A stretch of 38,445 nucleotides of DNA from Nitrospirales bacterium. GTDB lineage: Bacteria; Nitrospirota; Nitrospiria; Nitrospirales; UBA8639. Location: the NCBI GenBank assembly GCA_021604105.1, contig BQIW01000040.1, positions 1 to 38,445 of the forward strand, read 5' to 3'. The notes below the pieces were generated by a model. It was given only the letters and a program-made list of their open reading frames with translations. It did not search any database and was not told where the DNA came from. Both the position numbers and the translations under genes were made by a program. This document shows positions 24,964-34,163 of the stretch, in pieces (positions within the stretch are counted from its first letter, which is position 1; every line of letters starts with the position of its first letter).

Positions 24964-27099
24964 CTAGGGAAGAATTCCTTCTTGTTTCGAAATCTTTGGG
25001 GTTATCGGTAATTGGATGGTGAAGGTGGTGCCTTTCCCTAGTTCACTATCCACGCTGACCGTTCCTGAATGAGCATCAACCACATCCTTGACTATCTTGG
25101 TCCCCAATCCGGTTCCCCCAGCTTTACCGCTAATAGCTTCTTTAGTAAATAATCTGTCACGGATTTCCGGAGGCATTCCCCCACCCGTATCTGCGACCGT
25201 TAGCACCACAATGTCCCCATCTGACCCTACTGACCCACCAATGGTGACTGACCCGCCGGCAGGGGTCTCCGGAATGGCATTATTGATCAGATTATAAAGC
25301 GCGTTGAACAAACGAGTCTCATCTGCCTGAATAGGCGGAAGGGCATCAAGACCCTGCGTGTTCAAAGAAACTTCCACCTCAGTGGCATAGAAGCGAAGGA
25401 TGTCAAAGACGCCTTCAACCACTTCCGACACCTGGCATGGAGCAAACCGAAGCGGGCTGGATATTCCTTTGACCGTATCGGCAATCTCCCGCATGCGACC
25501 TTGAATCCGACGGGCATTCTTCACGATCATATCGACCGCCTCCCTGGAAAATTTTCTTGAGGCCGACAATTCCTTCGGAGTAGCATCAGGCAACTTCGCA
25601 AACAATTCTTGAAGATCCTCGTCTAACAATTTGGCGCCATTCATCACCGGCATGAGCATATTCTTGATATCGTGAGCAATATCCCCTAGCATCACTGTCA
25701 CGCCAGCGAGTTTTGTTTCTTCCAATAATTCGGCAGTCATTCGTACCCGCTCGCTGATATCCTTGAACGTCACCACAGCCCCAATCAAAATTCCATTTTC
25801 CCGGATCGGCGAAATGTAGTAGTCAACGGGGAAAGAGGTGCCATTTTTGCGCCAGAGCCCCTCTGCATCATTATGATAAACCCTTCCCTCCTTGAGCGCG
25901 GCATGAATAGGACAAGCTTCTCTGGGATAGGGTGACCCATCGGGTTTCGTATGATGAATCAGCTCGTGCATAGGCTCGCCAATTAATTCCTCGACCTTGT
26001 ATCCCAGCATAAGAGCCCCGGCCGGATTCACAAAAGTAGTTTTGCCTTCTCTATCCAATTCATAGATCCCCTCTCCCGAGGCGGCGAGGATTCGTGCGTA
26101 GTGCCTCGCGAGATTTTGGTGTGTTTCCATCACTCTTTGACGTTCAATGGCCGTGGCGATGCGATCAGCCACTAAACCAAGACTGTGCCACGTGAAACTG
26201 GTCAAGGGTTGCCGGGAAAACACCGCCATGACACCCACCACCATCTGGCCGATCAGCAACGGATACCCCGCAAAGGACATCAGCCCTTCTTTCTTAGCCC
26301 ATGCCCGTTCCGGAACCCCGGAATCCTCAATGATCGCATTGGTCAGATACGGCCTCTTCTCAAAGGCAATCTGACCGATTTGCGAATGGCCAAATGGCAC
26401 AGAACCGGCTAAATGAGTAGAAAGCCCGGCACTAGCCTGCAGCTCCAATCCTTCCTCCAGAGAATGCATCGTCCAGAAGCCGGCCCAAGCCCCATCCAGA
26501 TGACTTATGTACGAATCCGCGCAACCCTGCAGGCGGACATTCAGTGTTTGGGCACAGTTCAGGACCTGCCCCACCTCCGCCTCAAAGGCCAACAATCGGT
26601 TCCGTTCCTCCAGCACCCTCTCCGCCTGTTTCCGCTCAGAAATGTCGCGTATGATACCGCAATAAAATATCTCATCTTCGAGGTCTGATTTTGAAGGAGC
26701 CATCTCAATAGGGAATTCCTCCCCGTTCTTTCTCAAACCATGCAGTTCGAGGGTTTTCACGATGCCGCCCCCTTCGACTCCTGATCCCACCCGTTCCATT
26801 CCATAGCGATGCGCTTCGTGATAGCGAGCCGGGATAATCCGAGTCAGTGGCCTCCCCACGATTTCCTCGCGAACATACCCAAACATCCTTTTGGCACCTT
26901 TATTCCAAGACAAGATGGAGCCGTGCTCATCCCACAGAATAATGGCATCCGTGGCGGTCTGGACGACAGATTGAAACCGTTCTTCACTGGCTGTCAACTT
27001 CTGAGTCAATTCCCTGGATAAATTCCTGGAAGCCGTAGCTTTTGATGTATGGGTGTGGGTTGTCATGATTGCGTTCTCTGTCAATTGAGTGTTTTTCAT
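24964..27099 (-). CDS. PAS-GAF-PAS sensor histidine kinase
   Basis: A 711-residue soluble sensor kinase. PAS1 is about 38-155 ('FQSVVQTATDAIILWDEHG' to 'GIIRDISERKQ'), GAF about 165-320, and PAS2 about 330-450 ('ILAASGEGIYELDREGKT' to 'VVTFKDISERVRM'). The dimerisation domain has H476 in 'LGDIAHDIKNMLMPV' and the ATPase domain has 'NALYNLINNAIPE', 'DTGGGMP' and 'GGTGLGTKIVKDVV'. No membrane segment is present, so it senses a cytoplasmic signal (redox, gas or ligand), which cannot be named. The GAF has several Cys and His but no phytochrome or haem motif that I recognise. No response regulator is adjacent. ATG 27099 has only a weak upstream site; Met12 is an alternative. Confidence 0.9.
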   Translation of the reverse strand: MKNTQLTENAIMTTHTHTSKATASRNLSRELTQKLTASEERFQSVVQTATDAIILWDEHGSILSWNKGAKRMFGYVREEIVGRPLTRIIPARYHEAHRYGMERVGSGVEGGGIVKTLELHGLRKNGEEFPIEMAPSKSDLEDEIFYCGIIRDISERKQAERVLEERNRLLAFEAEVGQVLNCAQTLNVRLQGCADSYISHLDGAWAGFWTMHSLEEGLELQASAGLSTHLAGSVPFGHSQIGQIAFEKRPYLTNAIIEDSGVPERAWAKKEGLMSFAGYPLLIGQMVVGVMAVFSRQPLTSFTWHSLGLVADRIATAIERQRVMETHQNLARHYARILAASGEGIYELDREGKTTFVNPAGALMLGYKVEELIGEPMHELIHHTKPDGSPYPREACPIHAALKEGRVYHNDAEGLWRKNGTSFPVDYYISPIRENGILIGAVVTFKDISERVRMTAELLEETKLAGVTVMLGDIAHDIKNMLMPVMNGAKLLDEDLQELFAKLPDATPKELSASRKFSREAVDMIVKNARRIQGRMREIADTVKGISSPLRFAPCQVSEVVEGVFDILRFYATEVEVSLNTQGLDALPPIQADETRLFNALYNLINNAIPETPAGGSVTIGGSVGSDGDIVVLTVADTGGGMPPEIRDRLFTKEAISGKAGGTGLGTKIVKDVVDAHSGTVSVDSELGKGTTFTIQLPITPKISKQEGILP

Positions 27100-27164
27100 T
27101 GTCTTATGAAATCCATTACAAAATTCTATAAAATGAAACCGTCAAAACTGTATTGAAATACCCG

Positions 27165-27335
27165 TTACGGCGCAGAAGTCCGCCATTTGCGATCAAGGAA
27201 CCATACGATCCCGTCAGACAACCCCAACATGACAGTCATGACCACCCACCAGGTTCCGACCACTAATATCGGAATCAACACAAGGCCCACCAAACCCATG
27301 ACGATCCCTAAAACAGCCCACATGACCAGTTCCAT
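27165..27335 (-). CDS. 56-residue membrane protein
   Basis: A short frame with a very strong ribosome-binding site (GGAGGTGAAGC directly before ATG 27335). The protein begins 'MELVMWAVLGIVMGLVGLVL' and is hydrophobic through about residue 40, with two likely membrane segments around 'VVGTWWVVMT'. It ends with a basic, Trp-containing tail ('VWFLDRKWRTSAP'). No family is recognised. It lies 65 bp from the start of the PAS kinase on the same strand and 224 bp after the next small gene upstream. Confidence 0.7.
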   Translation of the reverse strand: MELVMWAVLGIVMGLVGLVLIPILVVGTWWVVMTVMLGLSDGIVWFLDRKWRTSAP

Positions 27336-27559
27336 GCTTCACCTCCATTCCATAAGCTCAGAAAAGTTTAGATATGAGGCAGGAGGATCTCCCGTTGGAT
27401 GCTCTCACCTCACCCATCCCTTCCGAGGGAAACGGTGAGGCGAAAGAGCCATACTCAACAGCGGCAGGGATTCAACTTCACTGCTCCGAGCCAGTCGTAA
27501 GACACTTCCCTCAGGAAGACTCTCGGGACACCAACAAGCAGGGGCACCAGGATTGGTCC

Positions 27560-27838
27560 TCAGAAAGTCAGTGACGTCTGATTGATTGTCCGGGCAGTCT
27601 CAACTTGCTGGCAGCTTTCTTCCGCCAACATAAGTTGCCCGCTACTGGCTTCTTGGGGAATTCTTCCCAGACAGGCTTTTAAAGTGTCCTGGACACTTCC
27701 CACCGCGATTTGCGTGAGACCTTGAGCCTGTGCTTCGGCAGAAGACATCGGTTCTGTTCCTTGTGGGACGGCTAAAGTCAGTCCCGGTAGAATCAAAGAG
27801 ATGAGCCCCATGGAGGCAACAAGAATGGTGTGTTTCAT
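27560..27838 (-). CDS. Small exported protein
   Basis: A 92-residue protein starting at ATG 27838 with GGAGAG 8 nt upstream. A clear signal peptide ('ILVASMGLISLILPGLTLA') ends near residue 24 (AVPQG follows). The mature part of about 68 residues is Gln/Ala/Glu-rich and has two cysteines ('ACLGRIPQ' and 'ESCQQVE') about 21 apart, which could form a disulfide in the periplasm. No family recognised. The frame back to 27889 is discounted because the internal start has the ribosome-binding site. Confidence 0.75.
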   Translation of the reverse strand: MKHTILVASMGLISLILPGLTLAVPQGTEPMSSAEAQAQGLTQIAVGSVQDTLKACLGRIPQEASSGQLMLAEESCQQVETARTINQTSLTF

Positions 27839-27968
27839 GGTTATTCTCTCCTTCTTAAAAAAAAGGTAAAAAGGTGCACTCTGCGTCACATGGGTCCATG
27901 TGACGCGGCAAACAAGATTGGCAAACTGCCTAGAAAGTAAAGGTCCCTACTCCCTCAAAGGCAGATCC

Positions 27969-28064
27969 CTACACAGTAGAGGTTGGCCTCTCGATAAAAG
28001 ACGCATAAATGGCCGCACCCCAAAAGAGAAACATGAGGCCTAAGAGAGCTTCCAATGGATACAT
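27969..28064 (-). CDS. 31-residue membrane microprotein
   Basis: A 32-codon frame including the stop. AGAGGTGA lies 5 nt before ATG 28064. It encodes one hydrophobic helix ('LEALLGLMFLFWGAAIYASF', residues 4-23) and a short polar tail ('IERPTSTV'). It is the first of three small minus-strand genes before the PAS kinase. The start site and clean membrane helix argue for a real gene, but at this length chance cannot be excluded. Confidence 0.55.
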   Translation of the reverse strand: MYPLEALLGLMFLFWGAAIYASFIERPTSTV

Positions 28065-28419
28065 AGTGTTCACCTCTTTCCTGGGACCGCAGGGGTCAGG
28101 AATGAACTCTCCCGGAACCTGATCTGACGACCAGCGTTACAATCGAAGCCGTTGATCGGCACCGATTGGTGAGAAAAGTTTAGGCGTAGGCTTGCGAAGA
28201 CAGAGGAATCAGACGCGCAGGAAGGAAAGTTGAGGCGCGAGGGATAGGAGAGTCAACGTAGATTCATACGTCATACACTCACGCTATACCTTAAACAGGA
28301 GGGTGTCAAGGCAACACCATGTGTGTTTTTGAGTTAGTCGACTATTAAAGTGGATGATTCCCACAAGTCCTGCATGAATGAGAAACCGATCCGTGGAGAG
28401 ATTGGCAAGACCGAAGGCC
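28065..28419. other. Intergenic between cobW-type gene and the small-protein trio
   Basis: This should hold the promoter of the small-protein trio. On the minus strand TTGACA (28304-28309) is followed after 15 bp by TATAGC (28283-28288), a short spacer that would need an activator or is fortuitous. No gene seen. Confidence 0.4.
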
Positions 28420-29364
28420 CTATTTTCGGCGAATGGCGACCAGGCGGCCAAGCATTTCTTTGGGAAATTGCGAGGGAGGAAGACTCAGATCAATTCTGGG
28501 ACCAACGCCTTGAACAAGCTTGGGGCCTTCCGACGTATTCACAATGCCTTTAATGCGAAGAGCGTGGAGTGGTTGAAGTTGTTTGATGAGCTGTTCAGGC
28601 GTGATATTGTCTGGAAAGGAAATTACCTGCGACTCAAATTCCTCGTGGGCGTGAGGAAGGAGTTCAGGCTTTCGTTTGGGGGTGGGCGTAGGGCCTTGCA
28701 TCGGGACCGGTGGAAAAACAATCGTCGTATCGATTTTTCCTTGAATACTTCGAATCACCGGGGCACCAGGAGCCATATCGCGGAGGAGATTTTCCAACCG
28801 ACCGAATGAATCCGGTGGAACTAAATCGACTTTATTGAACACCAACAAATCTGCCGAAGAGACCTGTTGCTCAAACGTGCCCGCCAAATCCCGACCTTGA
28901 GCCACTTGTTCAGCATTAACGACAACCACCGCTAAACTTTCACCCACCCACTCAATGACAGGTTCCCGCCAAAATGTCAGAAGCGTTTCGAAGGGTAAGG
29001 CCACGCCTGATGTTTCCACCACGACGCGATCCGGACGAATGGTCTCCCACAGATTCTGCAACGTGTTGAGTAATTCACCGGAAAGCTGGCAGCACACACA
29101 CCCGCCTTCCAGCTCCACGTAGCCTGGACCACCTTCTTCTTGAAGCAAGGCCCGATCAATGCCTAATTCACCAAATTCATTGGAGATCACAGCCAACTTC
29201 AGACCCTGTCGTTGAGCATCGGCAATCAAATGCTTAACAAGAGTCGTCTTGCCCGCGCCAAGAAAGCCGGACACCACCAGTGCCGGAACGCCAAGATCCG
29301 GTCCAACCTTTTCAGTTGGTACAACAGGTTCTGGTTTTTCATTGTTCATAAAGGGAATGCTCAT
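28420..29364 (-). CDS. COG0523/CobW-family G3E GTPase
   Basis: A 314-residue putative metallochaperone GTPase. Walker A is 'GFLGAGKTT' (33-41), the switch region is 'SNEFGELGID' (61-70), the metal-binding motif is 'GGCVCC' (87-92), typical of zinc-binding COG0523 proteins, and 'NKVD' is the guanine-recognition motif. The C-terminal CobW_C domain is present but short. A His-containing acidic stretch ('PHAHEEFESQV') lies between the domains. No cobalamin genes or zinc-uptake genes are nearby, so the client metal or protein is unknown. ATG 29364 has no good ribosome-binding site and Met6 is an alternative. Confidence 0.9.
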   Translation of the reverse strand: MSIPFMNNEKPEPVVPTEKVGPDLGVPALVVSGFLGAGKTTLVKHLIADAQRQGLKLAVISNEFGELGIDRALLQEEGGPGYVELEGGCVCCQLSGELLNTLQNLWETIRPDRVVVETSGVALPFETLLTFWREPVIEWVGESLAVVVVNAEQVAQGRDLAGTFEQQVSSADLLVFNKVDLVPPDSFGRLENLLRDMAPGAPVIRSIQGKIDTTIVFPPVPMQGPTPTPKRKPELLPHAHEEFESQVISFPDNITPEQLIKQLQPLHALRIKGIVNTSEGPKLVQGVGPRIDLSLPPSQFPKEMLGRLVAIRRK

Positions 29365-29409
29365 GAGTACTACGGAAGGGAGACCGAAGGCGCATAAAAA
29401 CAGGATTGA

Positions 29410-30168
29410 TTATTTCTGACTGATTTCATACACCAAGAGGACGGAACCACGAATTGAGATTTCACCTGCCGACACCGATGGTTCTCCCCCGCTATCCATG
29501 GCCATCGCCATGCGGTATCGATTCTCAGGAGGGGATGGGGACACGCCACCCTCAGAGACATTGATCATACGAACTAATTTGAGATTCAAAGCCTGAGCCA
29601 AGACTTTCGCTTTGTCCTGGGCTTTGGCAGAAGCCTGCTTCAAGACTTCAAGCTTGGTGGGTTGTTCATTTTGCAATCCCCAGGCAATGCCTGAAAATTT
29701 GTTGGCTCCAACCTGTAAGACCCGGTCCACGACCTTTCCCACGATTTCCAGGTTACGCACCTCCACATTGACGTGGTGAACGACACGATAGCCAACGATG
29801 CGGGGAATATTGTTCTCTATCGTTCCATCGGTTGGACGTCTCGGCTTTGGTGGATATTCAGGAATCACATTCAAGGACGTCGTTTGAATGAACTCAGACG
29901 GAATATTAAATCCTCGGCATTCCCCCAAAACCTTAGCTAATCGTTCTTGATTCTCTTTTTGAACAACGGACAGCTTTTCCCCGACTGTTTCGACTGCAAA
30001 ACTCAACACCGCTTTATCAGGAGGCACGTTGATCACTCCCTCTGCGGAAACAGTTAATCGTGAAAGATCCTTATCAGTCGATTCGGACCACCCCGATACC
30101 GGGAGCAGTAGAAAAAATCCCAGTACCACACCAATCAATATTTTTGAGGCATTCATGGTCGGATACAT
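29410..30168 (-). CDS. Exported SIMPL/DUF541-domain protein
   Basis: A 252-residue periplasmic protein. A signal peptide is encoded after ATG 30168 ('ILIGVVLGFFLLLPVSG'), with a G-rich tract upstream. The mature part starts 'LTVSAEGVINVPPDKAVLSF', the hallmark opening of SIMPL domains, and has the 'KAQDKAKVLAQALNLKLVRM' helix typical of the second half. Members have been linked to outer-membrane stress, but the function is not established. It is 45 bp upstream of the CobW-type gene on the same strand. ATG 30156 is an alternative start. Confidence 0.88.
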   Translation of the reverse strand: MYPTMNASKILIGVVLGFFLLLPVSGWSESTDKDLSRLTVSAEGVINVPPDKAVLSFAVETVGEKLSVVQKENQERLAKVLGECRGFNIPSEFIQTTSLNVIPEYPPKPRRPTDGTIENNIPRIVGYRVVHHVNVEVRNLEIVGKVVDRVLQVGANKFSGIAWGLQNEQPTKLEVLKQASAKAQDKAKVLAQALNLKLVRMINVSEGGVSPSPPENRYRMAMAMDSGGEPSVSAGEISIRGSVLLVYEISQK

Positions 30169-30208
30169 TGACAAACCCCCCGAATATTTTTGAGAATGGC
30201 TCCTAGTT

Positions 30209-30391
30209 ATGACCAACACCGGATCTATTCCTCCCTTAACGCCTTCAGACTCTGACCTGCCGGACCGTATCTGCACCTGGTGCCAAACTTCTATGCTGAA
30301 ACGTCTTGTTGGCGATGGTCGATTTATTCACTATACCTGCCCGAAATGTATTTTCCAGCATACGTCGAAAGTCGCCGTGCCCCAACCCTAG
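30209..30391 (+). CDS. Small zinc-ribbon protein
   Basis: A 60-residue frame with 'CTWC' (22-25) and 'CPKC' (44-47), the two knuckles of a zinc ribbon 18 residues apart. A polar N-terminus rich in Pro/Ser and a short C-terminus flank it. It is divergent from the SIMPL gene and convergent with the TraB-family gene. The ribosome-binding site is weak. The conserved knuckle spacing is the only support. Function unknown, possibly RNA or protein binding. Confidence 0.55.
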   Translation: MTNTGSIPPLTPSDSDLPDRICTWCQTSMLKRLVGDGRFIHYTCPKCIFQHTSKVAVPQP

Positions 30392-30423
30392 CCTCACAGT
30401 ATTGTGCATTGTTTTTCGCCTGA

Positions 30424-31650
30424 TTAAAACAGATTGGAAACAATGCGGGTGCCCCCTACCCAGGTACCGATGAGACTCCCAATTGTGGGAAGGAGGAAGG
30501 CTAAAAAGACACGCAGGAGTCGACTCTTCCACCACCTTCGTGGAATGGCAATGTCCTCCGCCACGGTTTGAAACTCCCGCACCAGGGGCGGTTGGAAATA
30601 GGCCTGGACAAATGCCGTCACATATCCAACTCCAATAACGGGAGTGAGGCTGGTAAATGGTGCCGAGAAAAATGCGGCACCGATGGTGAATGGATGAGCC
30701 ATGGCCAACAACCCGCCAATCCCGCTGGGAATACCATTGGCGAGAATCCAAAACAATAAATTATCTCCGGCAGCACTTAACCCTTTTTGCCATCCAATCC
30801 ATGCAATGGACCCCACAATCAGAGCCGGGATACTCCAACCCACCGCTTTCCATGCAGGAGAGACGGGCTGGATACTTTCCAGCTCCTCCAGGACCACCTC
30901 CTCCCGGCCCTGCAATGTGCGGCAAATACCTTCCACATGCCCGGCGCCAACCACGGCAACAACCCTGGTCCCTGACGCATCAGCGATTTTTTTGGCTAAA
31001 TAGTGATCCCGCTCGTCAATAAGCACCGTTTTGAGCGTCGGCACCTCTTTCCCTAAATCCTTCATCATTTCTGAAAGCACATCCTGCTTTTTGAGGTTCC
31101 GAATCTCTTCTTCGGAGACTTCAGTGGTGTCGAAAATACTCAGCATGAGCGAGGACATTAACAAACTTTTTCGCCAAAATGGGGTGTTGCGCCAGGCCCG
31201 ACGCATCGTCACCCGCACGTCCCGGTCAGCGAGGGTTACCGGAATATCATGTTTGTCGGCCATACGAATGGCCTCCAGCATTTCGGTACCTGGAATGACG
31301 CCCAATTTATCTCCCAACCGCTTTTGGAAGGAAGACAAAATCAGATTGACCATCAACGTACTGAGCTGCTGTTTGCGGATGATTTCCTTGAGGTCTAACG
31401 ATTCCCATCGGTTGGGATGCGAGATGGCTTCAAAACGCTTGGCATCCAATTCTACACAGACACGATCGGGATGTTCCTGTTCAATGACGAGTTTGACCAA
31501 ATCCACGGATTCTTGCGACACATGAGCTGTGCCGATCAGGATTACGGTCTTTCCATATACCGACAAACACAGGACATCAGCTTCGTACTGTCCCACCAAG
31601 CCTGTGGATGATTCCGACACAGCTGATGGGGTATAATCTGAATTTTTCAT
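30424..31650 (-). CDS. TraB/PrgY-family membrane protein
   Basis: A 408-residue protein. The N-terminal catalytic-like domain (about 25-270) has 'LIGTAHVSQES', 'VCVELDAKRFE' and 'VVAVVGAGHVEGI', the conserved GxxH, Glu and GxGH motifs of the TraB/TIKI superfamily, which is related to metalloproteases. The C-terminal 130 residues contain about four membrane segments. In Enterococcus TraB/PrgY reduces pheromone activity, but chromosomal homologues in non-conjugative contexts have unknown substrates. The start is ATG 31650; a GTG at 31656 is in frame. Confidence 0.88.
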   Translation of the reverse strand: MKNSDYTPSAVSESSTGLVGQYEADVLCLSVYGKTVILIGTAHVSQESVDLVKLVIEQEHPDRVCVELDAKRFEAISHPNRWESLDLKEIIRKQQLSTLMVNLILSSFQKRLGDKLGVIPGTEMLEAIRMADKHDIPVTLADRDVRVTMRRAWRNTPFWRKSLLMSSLMLSIFDTTEVSEEEIRNLKKQDVLSEMMKDLGKEVPTLKTVLIDERDHYLAKKIADASGTRVVAVVGAGHVEGICRTLQGREEVVLEELESIQPVSPAWKAVGWSIPALIVGSIAWIGWQKGLSAAGDNLLFWILANGIPSGIGGLLAMAHPFTIGAAFFSAPFTSLTPVIGVGYVTAFVQAYFQPPLVREFQTVAEDIAIPRRWWKSRLLRVFLAFLLPTIGSLIGTWVGGTRIVSNLF

Positions 31651-31774
31651 GGGCACACCATGACATATCCGGCAAGGAACTTGTCAAGCCTCATAGTAAT
31701 CAATCACAATGCTCTCATTAATTGAGTCCAGCTCCCGCCACAAGACCTTTCAGCACGACGACATGGAGGTTTGA

Positions 31775-31978
31775 GTGCCATCCGAATCTCAACGACCCGC
31801 TCAACGTCCCCCCGTCTGGATGTGGATTAGTGCCGATGGAGGACGATGGCGGATTAATCATACACCAAACGGTGTGTGGTCCTGTCGGATTGGACTCGGG
31901 GGAAAACGTGTTGGATCTTGGAAAACCGGACTTCCTCCTAGCCTGGAATCCTGGCCCAAAAGCAACAATCAAGAATAG
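31775..31978 (+). CDS. Possible small protein with strong GTG start
   Basis: A 67-residue frame beginning at GTG 31775, with GGAGG exactly 5 nt upstream, among the better start sites in the window. The product is Trp/Gly-rich ('VWMWISADGGRWRINH', 'SCRIGLGGKRVGSWKTG') and basic, with no known domain. It sits in an otherwise empty 363-bp gap between the TraB gene and a hypothetical gene. I rate it as plausible, not proven. Confidence 0.4.
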   Translation: MPSESQRPAQRPPVWMWISADGGRWRINHTPNGVWSCRIGLGGKRVGSWKTGLPPSLESWPKSNNQE

Positions 31979-32013
31979 AAAACTCCCCTTGCCCTGGGTT
32001 TCTCGTGTGACAC

Positions 32014-32325
32014 TTACAAGTCAAACAGGAAGTTAACATTATTTCCGCCAAAGGCTTTGACTGTTCCCTCAATCACTTTTTCGTTCTCTGAATACACCCA
32101 CACCGCCACATCCGATAATCCGGTTAGTTGCTTCATCTGTTCCATGAGGACCAGAATGATTTTCCGGCCTCGCTCGCGATCGGCCGACAAGCGATGAAAC
32201 AGCCGTTGGGTCACATGAAGTTGGAGAAGGTGTCCCTTCACAATCACATTGGTAATCTCAGGATTTTGCCCCATTTGACTTTTAATCGCTTCGATGATCT
32301 CTTCATTCGTTTTTTGGGATGTCAT
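32014..32325 (-). CDS. Conserved-looking hypothetical protein, 103 residues
   Basis: Starts at ATG 32325 with GGAG 9 nt upstream. The protein is mixed alpha/beta and soluble ('EIIEAIKSQMGQNPEITNVIVKGHLLQLHV', 'LVLMEQMKQLTGLSDVAVWVYSENEKVIEG'), without cysteines or membrane helices. It follows the Xaa-Pro aminopeptidase gene by 53 bp on the same strand and is probably co-transcribed. No family recognised. Confidence 0.7.
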   Translation of the reverse strand: MTSQKTNEEIIEAIKSQMGQNPEITNVIVKGHLLQLHVTQRLFHRLSADRERGRKIILVLMEQMKQLTGLSDVAVWVYSENEKVIEGTVKAFGGNNVNFLFDL

Positions 32326-32378
32326 ATACAAAGCTCCAATTTGAATAGTGTTCGATCGGGGTTAGACAAAAAGCGGAT

Positions 32379-34163
32379 CTAGCTGAGGGGTTGTGTCGCC
32401 TGCTCCAACCACGCACGCGTATCCGTATCGACGACGGATTGGAGATCCTTCCACACGCGAGCATGATAGAGATCCACCCACTGACGCTCTTTGAGCGATA
32501 ACACCTCAATGGCAATGAGGGCTCGCTCAAATGGCACAATCGTCAGGGTATCAAAGGCAAGAAATCTCCGCGTTGAGTTCTTGAAGGACTCATCCTTCAC
32601 CACCGTCACCAGGTTTTCCAAGCGAATCCCATAGGCACCGGTTTTGTAATAACCCGGTTCATTTGACACAATCATCCCCGGTTTCAGGGCGACAGCATTG
32701 GGCGCCTTCCCGATCCGTTGTGGCCCTTCATGGACCCCCAAAAAACTCCCGACACCGTGGCCTGTCCCATGTTCGTAATCCAACCCCATTGCCCATAGAG
32801 GCGCACGTGCCAGCGCATCCAATTGGCTGCCTGTGGTCCCTTCAGGAAATCTGGCCGTGGCCAGAGCAATATGGCCTTGTAACACGCGTGTATAACGATC
32901 ACGATGTTCGTCCGAAGGACGTCCAATCGCAATGGTCCGGGTGATATCGGTCGTTCCGTCCAAATACTGTCCGCCGGAATCCACTAGATATAATGTCCCG
33001 GGTTCCAGGCGCCGGTTCGTCTCTGAGGTCGAATGATAATGCACAATGGCGCCATTCGGCCCTGTGCCCGAAATTGTAGGGAAGCTGCAATCCTTCCACA
33101 ACGCCTGCTTTCGCCGACAGGCATCAAGATAGTCCACGGCATTTAATTCCGTCACCCGTCCCTCAGGGCCCTCCCGGGCCAACCACGCCAGAAATTGACA
33201 CACAGCCACGCCATCCCGTTGATGCGCCGCATAGGCTCCTGCAATTTCCACCGGATTTTTACAGGCCTTTGGCAGCACACAGGGATCATCTTTATGTACA
33301 AGGTCCGCCCCACTCCGGGTTAATGTGGTAAATATCCAGGAGTTGGTCTTGGCTGGATCGCACAGCACCCGATTCCTATGGGCTCCCAACTGTTGTAAGC
33401 CGGCTTCAAACTCCTCCGGCAGTGCCAAGGAAATGTCCGGACCCAAATGCGCTTGTAAGCCCGGAGTGATTTTTTTCGGATCGACAAATAGGGCAACCCG
33501 CCCGGTGGGGAAGAGAATAGCCCGGCATAATGGGAGTGGGGTATGGGCTACATCCGATCCGCGAATGTTCAACAACCAGGCAATGGAATCGGGTGCCGTA
33601 ATGATGGCCGCATCAATCCGGTCTTCTGAAAACTTCCGGCTTAATATCTCACGCTTAACCTGGGAACTTTGTCCCGAAAACTCCAGGAGATGCGGCGTGA
33701 TCACACCTAAAGACAGTTGAGGCCGATCATGCCAGACGGCATCGATAGGATTCGATACACAGGGGACGAAATGTGCACCGACTCGTTCAGTTGCTGTCTG
33801 AAACCGTTCAAGATCCTGCGGAGTATGAAGCCAAGGGTCATAGCCGATTCGATCGGTGGGTGTTGCACGAAGTGCCAACCATTCCTCTGGGGACGTTTCC
33901 CCACTATTGTGAAGCGTAAAGCTTTTCTCATCAACCTGGGCAGCCACTTGAAGCGTATACCGGCCATCCACAAATATTGCGGCTTCATCTTGTAAAACAA
34001 TCGCCGTCCCCGCCGAACCGGTAAACCCGGTCAACCAGGCAAGCCGCTCTGCACAAGGAGGCAGATATTCATTCTGATATTCATCCGTATGCGGCACCAC
34101 AAATCCCGTCAATTGTTGACGGACCAGCTCCGTTCGCAGCGCCAGAAGATGCTCACATGCCAT
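32379..34163 (-). CDS. Xaa-Pro aminopeptidase (M24B)
   Basis: A 594-residue cytoplasmic metallopeptidase that removes an N-terminal residue ahead of proline. It has the three-domain APP1 form: two creatinase-like N-terminal domains (about 1-300) and a pita-bread catalytic domain. The metal ligands are D395 ('VDSGGQY'), D406 ('TDITRT'), H469 ('GTGHGVG'), E502 ('NEPGYY') and E516 ('RLEN'). The start is ATG 34163 because the conserved domain begins there ('LLALRTELVRQQLTGFVVP'); the frame back to 34328 adds non-conserved residues. Confidence 0.95.
   Translation of the reverse strand: MACEHLLALRTELVRQQLTGFVVPHTDEYQNEYLPPCAERLAWLTGFTGSAGTAIVLQDEAAIFVDGRYTLQVAAQVDEKSFTLHNSGETSPEEWLALRATPTDRIGYDPWLHTPQDLERFQTATERVGAHFVPCVSNPIDAVWHDRPQLSLGVITPHLLEFSGQSSQVKREILSRKFSEDRIDAAIITAPDSIAWLLNIRGSDVAHTPLPLCRAILFPTGRVALFVDPKKITPGLQAHLGPDISLALPEEFEAGLQQLGAHRNRVLCDPAKTNSWIFTTLTRSGADLVHKDDPCVLPKACKNPVEIAGAYAAHQRDGVAVCQFLAWLAREGPEGRVTELNAVDYLDACRRKQALWKDCSFPTISGTGPNGAIVHYHSTSETNRRLEPGTLYLVDSGGQYLDGTTDITRTIAIGRPSDEHRDRYTRVLQGHIALATARFPEGTTGSQLDALARAPLWAMGLDYEHGTGHGVGSFLGVHEGPQRIGKAPNAVALKPGMIVSNEPGYYKTGAYGIRLENLVTVVKDESFKNSTRRFLAFDTLTIVPFERALIAIEVLSLKERQWVDLYHARVWKDLQSVVDTDTRAWLEQATQPLS

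Noticed and set aside
28283..28309. TTGACA with TATAGC as a promoter for the small-protein trio
   Set aside because: The 15-bp spacer is too short for a normal sigma-70 promoter, and the 19-20 bp spacing of a MerR-type promoter does not fit either.
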